Shown one piece after another: positions 44,469 to 53,629 of a stretch of 55,153 bases of DNA; position 1 is the stretch's first letter; each line of letters opens with the position of its first letter. The stretch is from Bacteroidota bacterium (lineage in GTDB: Bacteria > Bacteroidota > Bacteroidia > Chitinophagales > Chitinophagaceae): positions 1-55,153 of the forward strand of contig JAEZLJ010000051.1 in the NCBI GenBank assembly GCA_023415275.1. Direction: 5' to 3'. Made by a program: the position numbers and the translations under genes. The notes beneath the pieces are model-generated. The model ran no database searches. It was not told the DNA's origin and saw only the letters and a list, made by a program, of their open reading frames with translations.

Positions 44469-46280
44469 ATGAGATTACATTACCTTTTCCTGGTCCCGGT
44501 ATTATTGCTGTCCTTTTTATTGAATGGAAGAACACCTGTTCAGCTTAAAGGGCAGATTTTAGATATGGATGGCGAACCTATACCCGGGGCCAGCATTATG
44601 ATCAAAAACAGCAAGTCAAAGACAGTTTCTGATGCTCAGGGGAAATTTATTTTAACTGCCATCAGCCTGCCTGTAGTACTGCAAGTATCAGCCATAGGCT
44701 ATGAAACAAAAGAATTGAATCAGAAAGAGTTACCAACTGGGGACTTGATCATTCGCCTGGAGGGCAGGCGGGCTGCATTGGAAGAAGTAGTAGTTACCGG
44801 CTATAGCAGAACAACCGAAGGCGATGCAGCCTTTTCAACTCCCGTCATTCTTCGTGGTCTTTCAGGAAAGGCGGCAGGCATTTCAGTTTCAAGGGGAAGA
44901 AAAGGGAAAGATCCTGTTGCAGCAATGCACACAGATAAACCAATAGTAAAAACTGAAGCCAAAGAGATCCTGCCTCATGCTAATGTATTGACGGCTGGGG
45001 AATTAAGTGATTTTAAAAAATGGAAATTATGGAGTGATTATTCAGACAAAGAATTCAGTGAATATGGGAAACACTGGAATATCTTTCCAAGGCAACGATA
45101 TTGTGTGCAGGTACAGAATGAGTCCAGGCAGGCAATGGTGGGTGAAAGCGTGTACCTACTCAATGCTGATACAAAAGATACCATATGGAAAGGCATTACT
45201 GATAATACAGGGAAGGCAGAATTGTGGGCAGCCATGCAGGAAGATGGAGACCAACAAAGGCGTTACAGCATTTCCTGCCAGGGACAGCTGCTACCCGCAC
45301 CGAAGGTATTTGAGCGCGGCATCAATTCTATTATCCTGAAACAGCAATGTAATGCTTCCGATATGGTAGATATAGCCTTTGTGGTAGATGCTACCGGGAG
45401 TATGGGCGATGAGATACGCTACCTGCAGGCGGAGCTGGCCGATATCATCCAACAGGTGTCAGAAAAAAATAAGGAAGTAACATTAAGGCTTGGCTCTGTA
45501 TTTTATCGTGATCATGGAGATGAATACCTGACACGTTCTTTTGATTTTCAAACCGACCCGGCTGCATTGCTTAGGTTTATAAAGGAGCAATCTGCCATGG
45601 GTGGGGGTGATACACCAGAGGCTGTTGATGCAGCATTGACATCCGCACTCAGTGAACTTCATTGGAAAGAAGGCGCCAGGGCTAAAATACTTTTCCTGGT
45701 GCTCGATGCGCCACCGCATGATGATGCGCGGGAGCAGGTCATCAGGCAGGTAACCCTGGCAGCCCAACAAGGTATTCGCATAGTTCCCGTGGTATGCAGT
45801 GGCATTGATAAATCAACTGAATACCTGATGCGCAGTATTGCACTGGCCACCAATGGCAGCTATGTATTCCTGACTGATGACAGCGGGGTTGGGAATAAGC
45901 ATATCAAACCAACGACCGATGAATTCAAGGTGGAACTACTGAATGCACTGGTGCAAAGATTGATCGGTGAAATGATCTATATGCCTGCATGCAATAGCCT
46001 TGTTAGCAAAGAACCAGAAAATGTGCTGGTTAAAAATGAAGGAAAGGTATCGGTATTTCCCAATCCTTCAACAGGAAGAATCAGCATCACCTCTCCAGAA
46101 CCTATCAAGGAAATCTACCTGACTGATTTTGCAGGTAAGATGTTGAAACGTATAGAATCCAGTTCCAGGCAAACTAAATGGCAACTGGACCTTGGCAACC
46201 ATCCGGCAGGCACTTATTTAGTAAAATATTTTATGGAAGATAAAGGATGGGGCACTGAAAAGGTAGTGCTGGTGAGATAG
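44469..46280 (+). CDS. Secreted VWA protein with CarboxypepD_reg-like N-terminus and T9SS sorting tail
   Basis: The 603-residue protein starts with a signal peptide (about 1-20), followed by a carboxypeptidase-regulatory-like domain (VQLKGQILDMDGEPIPGASI to about 100) and then LEEVVVTGYSRTTEGDA, which resembles the TonB-box/plug start of SusC proteins. A VWA domain (about 297-490) has the MIDAS DATGSMGDE and a second metal-site region GGGDTPEAV. The C-terminal 80 residues (VFPNPSTGRISITS...KEIYLTDFAGKMLKRI...GTYLVKYF) form a type A T9SS sorting domain. The fusion suggests a secreted or cell-surface adhesion-type VWA protein exported by T9SS. It is single. Confidence 0.88.
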   Translation: MRLHYLFLVPVLLLSFLLNGRTPVQLKGQILDMDGEPIPGASIMIKNSKSKTVSDAQGKFILTAISLPVVLQVSAIGYETKELNQKELPTGDLIIRLEGRRAALEEVVVTGYSRTTEGDAAFSTPVILRGLSGKAAGISVSRGRKGKDPVAAMHTDKPIVKTEAKEILPHANVLTAGELSDFKKWKLWSDYSDKEFSEYGKHWNIFPRQRYCVQVQNESRQAMVGESVYLLNADTKDTIWKGITDNTGKAELWAAMQEDGDQQRRYSISCQGQLLPAPKVFERGINSIILKQQCNASDMVDIAFVVDATGSMGDEIRYLQAELADIIQQVSEKNKEVTLRLGSVFYRDHGDEYLTRSFDFQTDPAALLRFIKEQSAMGGGDTPEAVDAALTSALSELHWKEGARAKILFLVLDAPPHDDAREQVIRQVTLAAQQGIRIVPVVCSGIDKSTEYLMRSIALATNGSYVFLTDDSGVGNKHIKPTTDEFKVELLNALVQRLIGEMIYMPACNSLVSKEPENVLVKNEGKVSVFPNPSTGRISITSPEPIKEIYLTDFAGKMLKRIESSSRQTKWQLDLGNHPAGTYLVKYFMEDKGWGTEKVVLVR

Positions 46281-46413
46281 TACAAAAAACCAGTGATGGT
46301 ATGTAAGATGCTATTAAATGAATGTCGAACAACAGAAAGGGATAATGAATGATGAAGTGAGACGTTTGGTCCGATCTTACAAGTTGAACTGGAAGGCTTA
46401 GTGTTGTGCGGTT

Positions 46414-46421
46414 TATATTTG
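46414..46421 (+). promoter_or_regulatory. -7 element TATATTTG immediately before the helicase start
   Basis: Exact TAnnTTTG match followed by CCGG and the ATG at 46426. The transcription start would fall at or within a base or two of the start codon, so the mRNA may be leaderless. Confidence 0.5.
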
Positions 46422-46425
46422 CCGG

Positions 46426-48345
46426 ATGGACTATTTCAGGAGGCTGCTTCAGTTGCTGAAGATAGAGAAAGAGGAAGACAAGGCTTCTTATAAGCGGTTA
46501 ATGGAGGACCTGTCTGTGACTGACCGGAGAGAGAACGGAATATGCTGGTATCCAATCGCTATAAAAGACACAGAGCTGGGTCATGCAGATTACCTGAATG
46601 TGGAAGTGGAACGTACTTCTAATACAGACATCATTCACCAGTTTCGATTTGGTATGTCCGTAGCCCTTTTCTCTAATCATGATCCCCAGGCAGATCGCAT
46701 AGAGGGAATCATCACCTATGTATCTGGTAACAGGATGAAGTTTAGCCTTCGCACTGATGAATTACCCGACTGGTCGCGCCATGGCAAGCTAGGTGTGGAC
46801 CTTGTATTTGATGAAAACAGCTATGTCGAGATGGAGCAAGCTCTAAGGCAGGCACCATTACTTGCTGAGAAACGTGATGAGGGATCATTGATTAAAATAT
46901 TGACAGGAGAAAAGAGTATAGGCCCGGATAACAAGGCAGATTTACCCGCCTTACAAGCTTATACAACGCAATTAAATACCATCCAGCAACAGGCAGTGAA
47001 AAAGATCGTGTCCGCCAACGAGTTGGCCATTGTACATGGACCGCCCGGAACAGGCAAGACCACCACATTGGTACAGGCTATCAAATACCTGGTGCAGCAG
47101 GAACATGAGCAGGTATTGGTAGTGGCACCCAGTAATACTGCTGTGGATCTTCTAACTGAGAAATTGGCAATGGAAGGATTAAATGTGGTACGGGTAGGTA
47201 ATCCTGCACGGGTTTCTGAACACCTGATGTCTATGACACTGGATAATAAAATAATTGCTCATGCTAGTGCCAAAGAGATCAGGAGATTAAGAAAGCAGGC
47301 ATCGGAATACCGGGATATGGCGCAGAAGTACAAGCGCAATTTTGGGAAGGAAGAACGTGATCAACGAAAGGCGCTCTTTGCTGAAGCCAGAAATATCAAT
47401 AAAGAAGTAGAACGACTGGAACAATATATTATTGATGATACCCTGGCCAAAGCCAATGTAATTACAGCCACACTGGTAGGCGCCAATCATTATACGGTGC
47501 GTGCCAGGAAATATAAAACGGTAGTGATGGATGAAGCTGGCCAGGCAATTGAACCTGCCTGCTGGATACCTATTCTCAAGGCCCATAAGTTGGTAATGGC
47601 CGGAGATCATTTCCAACTGCCACCCACTATCAAGTCTGAAGTAACCGCCAGGGAAGGATTAGAACATACATTGCTGGAGAAAGTCGTAAGCCTGCATCCG
47701 GAATCACTGGTGATGCTTGAAGAACAATATCGCATGCATGAGACCATCATGGACTTCTCTTCCAGGGAATTTTATAGTGGTAAGCTTAAAGCGGCTGAAG
47801 CAGTTGCGCATCGGGTGTTGTTCGAGGGTGATCAGCCACTGGTGTTTATTGATACTGCCGGTTGTGGATTTGAAGAGAAATGGGAAGGAATAGCAATCAG
47901 TAATCCTGAAGAAGCAGGTTTTTTATTGAAGCAACTGCTGCAATTGATGGAGACGCTTCAATCAAAATATAATGTAACTGATTATCCTACCATTGGTGTT
48001 ATTTCACCTTATAAACACCAGGTGGAGGCTTTGCGTCAAAGTATAATGGAAGAAGATGCCTTTTCGAGCTACCGGCAGTATATCACTGTAAATACAATAG
48101 ATAGCTTCCAGGGCCAGGAAAGAGATGCCATCTACATCAGCATGACAAGGAGTAATGCAGATAATGTGATTGGCTTTCTTACTGAGATAAGGCGCATGAA
48201 TGTGGCCATGACAAGGGCTCGTAAAAAGCTGGTAATAGTAGGCGACAGTGCCACGCTTAGCCAATCGTCTTTTTACGCAGATTTTATTGCCTATACACAG
48301 GAGAAGAATGCCTATATAAGTGCATGGGAACTCATGGATTGGTGA
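46426..48345 (+). CDS. UPF1/IGHMBP2-type superfamily 1 helicase
   Basis: The 639-residue protein has all SF1 helicase motifs: Walker A GPPGTGKTTT (205-214), Ia LVVAPSNTAVDLL, Walker B VVMDEAGQAIEPA, III AGDHFQLPPT, V VNTIDSFQGQERDAIYISM and VI NVAMTRARKKLVIVGD. The N-terminal region (about 40-130) forms the OB-like accessory domain typical of IGHMBP2-type helicases. It should unwind RNA or DNA 5'-to-3'. The family start (MDYFRRLLQLLKIEKEED) supports this ATG, which sits 4 nt after a TATATTTG promoter element. Confidence 0.93.
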   Translation: MDYFRRLLQLLKIEKEEDKASYKRLMEDLSVTDRRENGICWYPIAIKDTELGHADYLNVEVERTSNTDIIHQFRFGMSVALFSNHDPQADRIEGIITYVSGNRMKFSLRTDELPDWSRHGKLGVDLVFDENSYVEMEQALRQAPLLAEKRDEGSLIKILTGEKSIGPDNKADLPALQAYTTQLNTIQQQAVKKIVSANELAIVHGPPGTGKTTTLVQAIKYLVQQEHEQVLVVAPSNTAVDLLTEKLAMEGLNVVRVGNPARVSEHLMSMTLDNKIIAHASAKEIRRLRKQASEYRDMAQKYKRNFGKEERDQRKALFAEARNINKEVERLEQYIIDDTLAKANVITATLVGANHYTVRARKYKTVVMDEAGQAIEPACWIPILKAHKLVMAGDHFQLPPTIKSEVTAREGLEHTLLEKVVSLHPESLVMLEEQYRMHETIMDFSSREFYSGKLKAAEAVAHRVLFEGDQPLVFIDTAGCGFEEKWEGIAISNPEEAGFLLKQLLQLMETLQSKYNVTDYPTIGVISPYKHQVEALRQSIMEEDAFSSYRQYITVNTIDSFQGQERDAIYISMTRSNADNVIGFLTEIRRMNVAMTRARKKLVIVGDSATLSQSSFYADFIAYTQEKNAYISAWELMDW

Positions 48346-48425
48346 TTATGTTACATTCAAATCAGTATAGAAATAGTATGATTTGATTCGCCGATAAACT
48401 TCCTGCAATTCTTACTCTGCTTCAT

Positions 48426-49916
48426 CTATGCCAAGACTTTTCTTTCCGCCCCCATGTTTCCTACGGATTCAGATAATTTGCCGGGAAGGAAAATGGATAT
48501 GGTGCTGCCCTGCCCATGGCATGAATGGGCAGTGATCATCCCGTTATGAATCTCCACTATTTTTTTACATATGGCCAACCCCATACCTGTACCTGAATAC
48601 TCCGGTCCCTGGTGCAGCTTTTTGAATACTTTAAACATGTGTTCCTGGTGTGCTTCATCAAAGCCAATACCATTGTCACTAAAGGTGATCTTCCAGCATG
48701 GGCCTTCCATGCTCTTCCAGCAAGTTATTTTTTCTGCTTTTATTCTGATTATGGGTGGAATATTTTTGTTAGAAAATATCAGTGCGTTACTAAGCAGGTT
48801 GCTCAGCAGCTGCTCCATTTGCTCTTGAATGCCCATGATCTTTGGAAGACCGGAACATTCAATAACAGCTTCTTTTTTAATTATTTCATCTTCCTGTTTA
48901 CTCACCACATTTGCCAGTACCATTTCAAGATCAACCGGCCTTAACTTTTCAGCTATGTTCAAAGTGGTATAAGAATATACATCGTATAGCAACTTTTGCA
49001 ACCTGGCAATGGATTCGTTGATCTTTTTAAAATAAACCCGCGCGGTGGTAGAAAATTCTTCACCTTCAATCTCCTCAATCCTATCATAAAATATCCTGAT
49101 CTTTCTAAGAGGTTCCTTCAGGTCGTGATTCACGATAAAATTAAAAGAAGAAAGTTCCTCATTTCTTTTTTCCAGTTCTTCGTTCTGGTTGAATAAAATC
49201 CTGTTCTTATACTCCACTTCTTCTGTCCTTTCTCTAACCTTTTCTTCTAATTCTTCTGCCGTATCTTCAAAACGATGTCTTTGCACCCGTTCTTTCAGCA
49301 TGATCATAAATGAAGCGATCAATATGATAAATGCAAAAACAGAAAGAAAGAGGTTGATCTTGTATGCTTCCTTTTCCTGCCTATCCCAATTCCTGAATCT
49401 TTCTGCCAGCAAGTGGTCTTCAAACTTTTGCATATGCAATACCTGCGAGGTCACAATGTCCGAGAGGTATTTTCCCCGTATCAACAGCCCATTTAAGTTT
49501 TGCACTGAAATCATAGGAAAGCTCCTAAAAGCTGTATTCAATTCATTGACCCTTCGGTCTACCAACAGCCTCAGGCTATGGTAATAACTTTCCTCGGCAA
49601 CATCATCATATATTATGGATTGTAAAGCTGCAAGCTCCCTGGGAATAAGTGCTACTGATTGACGATACTGTTTGGAAAACATAGTATCACCAGTGAGAAA
49701 ATAACCTCGTGCATTTGATTCAGCATCCCTGATGCCATTAAGAAGCAACTGCAGTTTTAATTTTACTTCGTATGTATGGGCAACCCAGTTAGAAGCATTT
49801 TTTTGGACTTCGAATTTATTCGATGAAACAAGGCTTAAAGCGAGCAGTAAACACGCAGTGGCTATAAAACTAATTAATGGCCAGCGGAACCTATGCTTTG
49901 ATTTCTTTACCAACAT
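48426..49916 (-). CDS. CHASE3-domain sensor histidine kinase
   Basis: The 496-residue protein has two membrane helices flanking a CHASE3 periplasmic domain (about 35-185; ESNARGYFLTGDTMF), a long coiled coil (about 215-255), a HisKA domain with the phosphorylatable His in FIVNHDLKEPLRKI, and an HATPase domain (NLLSNALIFSNK, DNGIGFDEAHQ, GTGMGLAICKKIV). It should be an inner-membrane signalling kinase. No response regulator gene is linked, so it is an orphan here. Convergent with the helicase gene. Confidence 0.93.
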   Translation of the reverse strand: MLVKKSKHRFRWPLISFIATACLLLALSLVSSNKFEVQKNASNWVAHTYEVKLKLQLLLNGIRDAESNARGYFLTGDTMFSKQYRQSVALIPRELAALQSIIYDDVAEESYYHSLRLLVDRRVNELNTAFRSFPMISVQNLNGLLIRGKYLSDIVTSQVLHMQKFEDHLLAERFRNWDRQEKEAYKINLFLSVFAFIILIASFMIMLKERVQRHRFEDTAEELEEKVRERTEEVEYKNRILFNQNEELEKRNEELSSFNFIVNHDLKEPLRKIRIFYDRIEEIEGEEFSTTARVYFKKINESIARLQKLLYDVYSYTTLNIAEKLRPVDLEMVLANVVSKQEDEIIKKEAVIECSGLPKIMGIQEQMEQLLSNLLSNALIFSNKNIPPIIRIKAEKITCWKSMEGPCWKITFSDNGIGFDEAHQEHMFKVFKKLHQGPEYSGTGMGLAICKKIVEIHNGMITAHSCHGQGSTISIFLPGKLSESVGNMGAERKVLA

Positions 49917-50155
49917 AAGGTGGAAGTTATGGCAGCCTAATAAAGAATGTTTCGAATAGCACCTTGGTTGCGACCCCTTTTTCGGAACGGTTCTATAACA
50001 GTTGACTGCCTGTCAGTAAATGATAAGCCTGTATTCGCAGGGCAAAGGAAAATTCAAAAGGTAAGCAGATAGTATAATGTAAATGTAAAAGCTGTCTGTT
50101 AGAAAATATATGATACTGGTCAGCTATTATAATAGGCCTGGGAAGCTCATGATAA

Positions 50156-50242
50156 TTAGGCCAGGTAGTCTTCATCGATTACTTCCAATCCCGTAGCAAT
50201 CGCTTCCAGGTCACGGCCCGCATCATAGGAGAAGCGCCGGTA
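50156..50242 (-). pseudogene. Possible C-terminal gene remnant
   Basis: On the minus strand an open stretch of 28 codons reads YRRFSYDAGRDLEAIATG and LEVIDEDYLA, ending in TAA, and is interrupted by TGA just upstream. The composition (Asp/Glu rich, amphipathic) looks protein-like, but no parent family is recognised. It may be the tail of a decayed gene, or chance. Confidence 0.25.
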
Positions 50243-50325
50243 TCAAGACATTTTACCACGAGGTTTGAACGGGCAGAACCAGCAGCTTCCTTAGCTTTTT
50301 GACATGGTGTACTTCCCAAGAGGAT

Positions 50326-50357
50326 AAAAAAGGCGCAGCAATAGCTGCGCCTTTTTT
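50326..50357. terminator. Strong rho-independent terminator
   Basis: GGCGCAGC pairs with GCTGCGCC around AATA, with an A-run on one side and a T-run on the other. It lies 18 bp past the end of the minus-strand glycine-zipper lipoprotein gene and can work in both directions. Confidence 0.9.
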
Positions 50358-50375
50358 ATATCAATTAGTTGCTGA

Positions 50376-50873
50376 TCAATGACGGCCATCCTTTTTATCC
50401 ATATCATGTCCAATGACAGCACCTGCACCTGCGCCGACTACTCCACCTATCACAGCACCTGCGGCACGATTTTTCTTATTAATAATGGCGCCTGCACCTG
50501 CTCCTACTGCACCGCCAATAACTGCTCCCTTGGCTGTTTTACTCCAACCTTTCTTGGCAGGAGCAGCTTCTGTAGTTCCAGCTGAAGCTGTTCCTGAACC
50601 AGCTGAACCTGAACTGGCAGTAGTTTTGGCATGTGTTGACTCCTTTGCTGATGATGCGGAAGATGATGAAGTTTTTGAGGTAGCCTGTTCTTTTTGTTCT
50701 CCAAGTTCATGTTCAGCTTTCCATGCCTGGTATTCAGCAAGGCCTGTAGTATCATTCACAAACTTCAATGAGTCTGAAAGGCTGAATTTATTTGGGTCGG
50801 TGGAAGCTTTGGGACCACTGTTGCAGGCCGTTAACAGGGTAATGACACTCAAAACTAATAAACTGTGTTTCAT
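50376..50873 (-). CDS. Glycine-zipper lipoprotein
   Basis: I start at ATG 50873 (MKHSLLVLSVITLLTACNSG, Cys17 in LTAC), which gives a clean lipoprotein signal and 165 residues; upstream in-frame Met codons (to 51047) would precede it with a non-signal sequence. The middle is Ser/Ala/Thr-rich low complexity and the C-terminus is two glycine-zipper repeats (GAVIGGAVGAGAGAII and GAVIGGVVGAGAGAVIGHD) of the YMGG/glycine-zipper 2TM type, which can insert into or bind membranes. Likely outer-membrane or periplasmic. Followed by a strong terminator. Confidence 0.83.
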   Translation of the reverse strand: MKHSLLVLSVITLLTACNSGPKASTDPNKFSLSDSLKFVNDTTGLAEYQAWKAEHELGEQKEQATSKTSSSSASSAKESTHAKTTASSGSAGSGTASAGTTEAAPAKKGWSKTAKGAVIGGAVGAGAGAIINKKNRAAGAVIGGVVGAGAGAVIGHDMDKKDGRH

Positions 50874-51031
50874 GGGTTTTCCTTTAGGGTTTAATTTTTT
50901 AACGCAGCTAAGGTACAGGGAAAATAAAAAATGTGAAAGATGGAAAACAACCATTATTACATAGTAGTTATACGAAACGCTTACAGAGATCCTGTTCATG
51001 AATGTTTTATATCTACTAAGTAATTGCCTTT

Positions 51032-51039
51032 TAATTTTG
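51032..51039 (+). promoter_or_regulatory. -7 element TAATTTTG upstream of the DUF1415 gene
   Basis: Exact TAnnTTTG match, 31 nt before the ATG at 51071. No TTTG at the -33 distance. Confidence 0.45.
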
Positions 51040-51070
51040 CCTATCATCGCCCATTTATAAAATCAATAGA

Positions 51071-51619
51071 ATGTCGAACAGGGAAACAGTCATTGCTCAA
51101 ACCAGGAAATGGATACAGGATGTGGTAGTTGGCTGTAATTTCTGCCCCTTTGCAGCGCCTGTGGTCAAGGCAGGTACCATAGAATATGAAGTTATAGAAG
51201 AAACAGATCCAGAAATGGCGTTGGCTGCCTTATCCAGGGCTTTTACTACACTGGATACCAATGCTGCTATCGAAACCCTATTTCTTATTTTTCCTGGCAG
51301 CTTTACTTTTTTTAATGATTACCTGGACTTGCTAAACCTGGCTGAAGATTTCCTGGAAGAACAGGGCTACGCCGGAGAATACCAACTTGCCAGTTTTCAT
51401 CCTTCCTATTTATTTAAAGGAAGTACTGAAGAAGATCCTTCCAATTATACCAACCGGTCGCCGTATCCTATGTTGCACCTGTTAAGAGAAGATAATCTGA
51501 GCCTTGCTATAGATAACTTTCCCGGCACTGAAAAGATACCCCTTCGAAATATTAAATACTCCCAACAAAAAGGACTTGCTTATATGCGCCACTTATGGGA
51601 GCAATCCTTCAAAGTATAG
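51071..51619 (+). CDS. DUF1415 protein
   Basis: The 182-residue protein matches DUF1415 from end to end: TRKWIQDVVVGCNFCPFAAP (conserved CxxCPFA), YQLASFHPSYLFKGSTEEDP and SNYTNRSPYPMLHLLREDNL. The paired cysteines and the conserved His and Tyr suggest a metal or redox site, but the function is unknown. It is a single gene with a -7 element upstream. Confidence 0.9.
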   Translation: MSNRETVIAQTRKWIQDVVVGCNFCPFAAPVVKAGTIEYEVIEETDPEMALAALSRAFTTLDTNAAIETLFLIFPGSFTFFNDYLDLLNLAEDFLEEQGYAGEYQLASFHPSYLFKGSTEEDPSNYTNRSPYPMLHLLREDNLSLAIDNFPGTEKIPLRNIKYSQQKGLAYMRHLWEQSFKV

Positions 51620-51649
51620 AGCACTAATGCTATAGTGAAGCCTTACCTC

Positions 51650-52651
51650 TTATTTCACCAACCAGGCCAGCTTGACCGTCTCGGGTTCCTTCATTCTTTC
51701 GCCAATTCTTTTATAACGATCCGCCAGTGTAGAAAGATAATCCTGGGCCCTGGCAGCGTAATCGCTCAGGCCGGTGAGTGATTCAACTTTCCAGAGTTCG
51801 GTCAGGTGCTTGATAATAGCTGCATAATCCAGGGTGGTATAGATACCTAATTTCTGCGTGATGGCAGAAAAGCGTGTAAATAGATTATCTGTTGTGGCAT
51901 TGTCCATCAAAATAGCAGGCATGACGATCTGCTTTTTCATCATTTTCTCAAAAGCAAGCAATGCTCCATCGGGATCGATTTCAAAAATGCGAGACATGAA
52001 GGATTTGTAAGCCTTTTCATGGCGGCCTTCATCACCTGCAATGGTCTTACATATCCTGGATAGTATAACATCTCCGCTTTTATCTGCTAACTTCCCGGTA
52101 TTGACGTGCGATATGCGCGTGGCTCTTTCCTGGAAAGAGGTATAGATCATGGCCTGGTAAGGATCGCCATCAGTTTGTGGATCAAATCCATTACCTATTA
52201 GGTTATGTATAGTGATCTCTATCTGCTTCATATCTGCACGGCCCGAGAGATATAGATATTTGTTTAAAAGGTCTCCATGACGGTTCTCTTCCGCAGTCCA
52301 GGACCTTGACCACCTGACCCATCCTTTATCACTGGCAATATTGCCCTCCTCATTGATTCCCCTGACCAGGTTAAAATAAGTTTGATACGTCGGCAGGGCT
52401 TCTTCAGTGATCATATTTCCTACCAAGGAGGTAATCACTTCAGGAGGAAGCGCGGCAGCTCGTTGCTGCAAGGCAGCCACTTGTTCCCATGCGCTGTCTT
52501 GGCTCATATCCGGCAAAAAATCTGATGGTTGCCAACAGGTTTGAGGATCCACTAAAATAGTATCAACAGCATGAGCAGCCATTTCCTGCATACCACTGAT
52601 CACTTCCATATTCTTTTCCAACTCATTCTGTGAAGGCGTATAATGTACCAT
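51650..52651 (-). CDS. Acyl-ACP desaturase
   Basis: The 333-residue protein matches the soluble di-iron acyl-ACP desaturase family: iron ligands in WTAEENRHGDLLNKYL (Glu121 or Glu122, His125) and in CKTIAGDEGRHEKAYKSF (Glu208, His211), plus the FQERATR region (Glu175). It introduces a double bond, usually at position 9, into acyl-ACP to adjust membrane fluidity, with ferredoxin as reductant. This class is common in Bacteroidota and plants. It is a single gene, with 273 bp of unremarkable sequence to the pseudouridine synthase start. Confidence 0.93.
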   Translation of the reverse strand: MVHYTPSQNELEKNMEVISGMQEMAAHAVDTILVDPQTCWQPSDFLPDMSQDSAWEQVAALQQRAAALPPEVITSLVGNMITEEALPTYQTYFNLVRGINEEGNIASDKGWVRWSRSWTAEENRHGDLLNKYLYLSGRADMKQIEITIHNLIGNGFDPQTDGDPYQAMIYTSFQERATRISHVNTGKLADKSGDVILSRICKTIAGDEGRHEKAYKSFMSRIFEIDPDGALLAFEKMMKKQIVMPAILMDNATTDNLFTRFSAITQKLGIYTTLDYAAIIKHLTELWKVESLTGLSDYAARAQDYLSTLADRYKRIGERMKEPETVKLAWLVK

Positions 52652-52924
52652 AGCTATTTTTAAGGTTGTTTCTTATTCCCGTTTTGATGCTTTAGGAACA
52701 AGAATAATGCCTGTGCCCTTACCACCGTTAAACGGCTTATTCCTTCTTCTTCCAACTTTTGCTGAGTGAACAACCTGAATGAGGGTTTCGCTGCGAGATA
52801 AAAGATTAAGGTAGTTGACAAAGGTATTTTAGTTAATGCTAACGTTTTGCCTTTTTTGAGTCATTTATGACAAATATTGTGTGAAATTAACAGTGCAGAA
52901 TTTTAAAATACCTACATTCCCTTG

Positions 52925-53530
52925 ATGCATGACCATTTTCACTACTTTGTTTTGAACAAACCAAAAGGAATGGAGTCGCAATTTGTAAGTCCTTTTCCTG
53001 GCCAACTGCTGGGAGACCTTTCTTATTCATTTCCTGAAGGCACACATGCCATAGGAAGGCTGGATAAAAATTCTGAAGGCTTATTATTATTGACCACCAA
53101 TAAAAAGATCACATCCCTGTTATTTCAAAGCGAGATTCCTCATAAGCGCACTTACCTGGTCCAGGTTAAACACAGAATGAGCCAGGAAAACCTTCTTTCC
53201 CTGAATTCTGGAATAGATATTACTATAAAAGGAGGCACCATTTACCGCACGCCTCCCTGTGAAGCAAAACTGGTAAGATACGAGGAACTGAAATTCAATT
53301 CAGAAGGAAAGCAAAAGGGCTGTCTTACAACCACATGGCTTATGATTACCTTAACGGAAGGGAAATTCCACCAGGTTCGCAAAATGGTATTGGCTGCAGG
53401 ACACAAATGCATGAGACTAATCAGGGTATCTATTGAAAATATGGAACTCGGTAATCTTCAGCCAGGGGAAATTCGTGTAGTTGAACAAGAACAATTTTTT
53501 AGCCAGCTAAACTTAGAAAAATCCTCTTGA
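52925..53530 (+). CDS. RsuA/RluE-type pseudouridine synthase
   Basis: The 201-residue protein starts at ATG 52925, one codon after a TTG, and has no S4 domain. It has the family's opening YFVLNKPKGMESQF, the catalytic Asp47 in GRLDKNSEGLLLLT, KRTYLVQVKH, and TEGKFHQVRKMVLAAGHKCM. It should isomerise a specific uridine in rRNA; in the RluE group this is 23S rRNA, but the exact site is inference. It is followed by the AsmA-like gene, 99 bp away. Confidence 0.92.
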   Translation: MHDHFHYFVLNKPKGMESQFVSPFPGQLLGDLSYSFPEGTHAIGRLDKNSEGLLLLTTNKKITSLLFQSEIPHKRTYLVQVKHRMSQENLLSLNSGIDITIKGGTIYRTPPCEAKLVRYEELKFNSEGKQKGCLTTTWLMITLTEGKFHQVRKMVLAAGHKCMRLIRVSIENMELGNLQPGEIRVVEQEQFFSQLNLEKSS

Positions 53531-53629
53531 ATCCTTTTTATACCTATAATTAAGATATTGATTTATTTCACCTTGGTTAAACATGTAGCGTCAAACAGTC
53601 TGGTGTAATAATTGAACTTATCAGTGGTG

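Larger units (their letters stand above)
49917..50375. other. Intergenic region with terminator and a possible gene fragment
   Basis: About 460 bp upstream of the CHASE3 kinase and downstream of the glycine-zipper lipoprotein gene. It contains the terminator at 50326-50357 and a possible C-terminal coding remnant at 50156-50242. A 60-codon frame at 49993-50175 has no supporting feature. Confidence 0.5.

Noticed and set aside
49993..50175. 60-codon minus-strand frame upstream of the CHASE3 kinase
   Set aside because: No motif, signal or homology that I recognise; it overlaps the possible gene remnant in another frame.
50413..50964. 183-codon plus-strand frame rich in Ala and Pro
   Set aside because: It is antisense to the glycine-zipper lipoprotein; low-complexity GC-rich coding gives open frames on the other strand.
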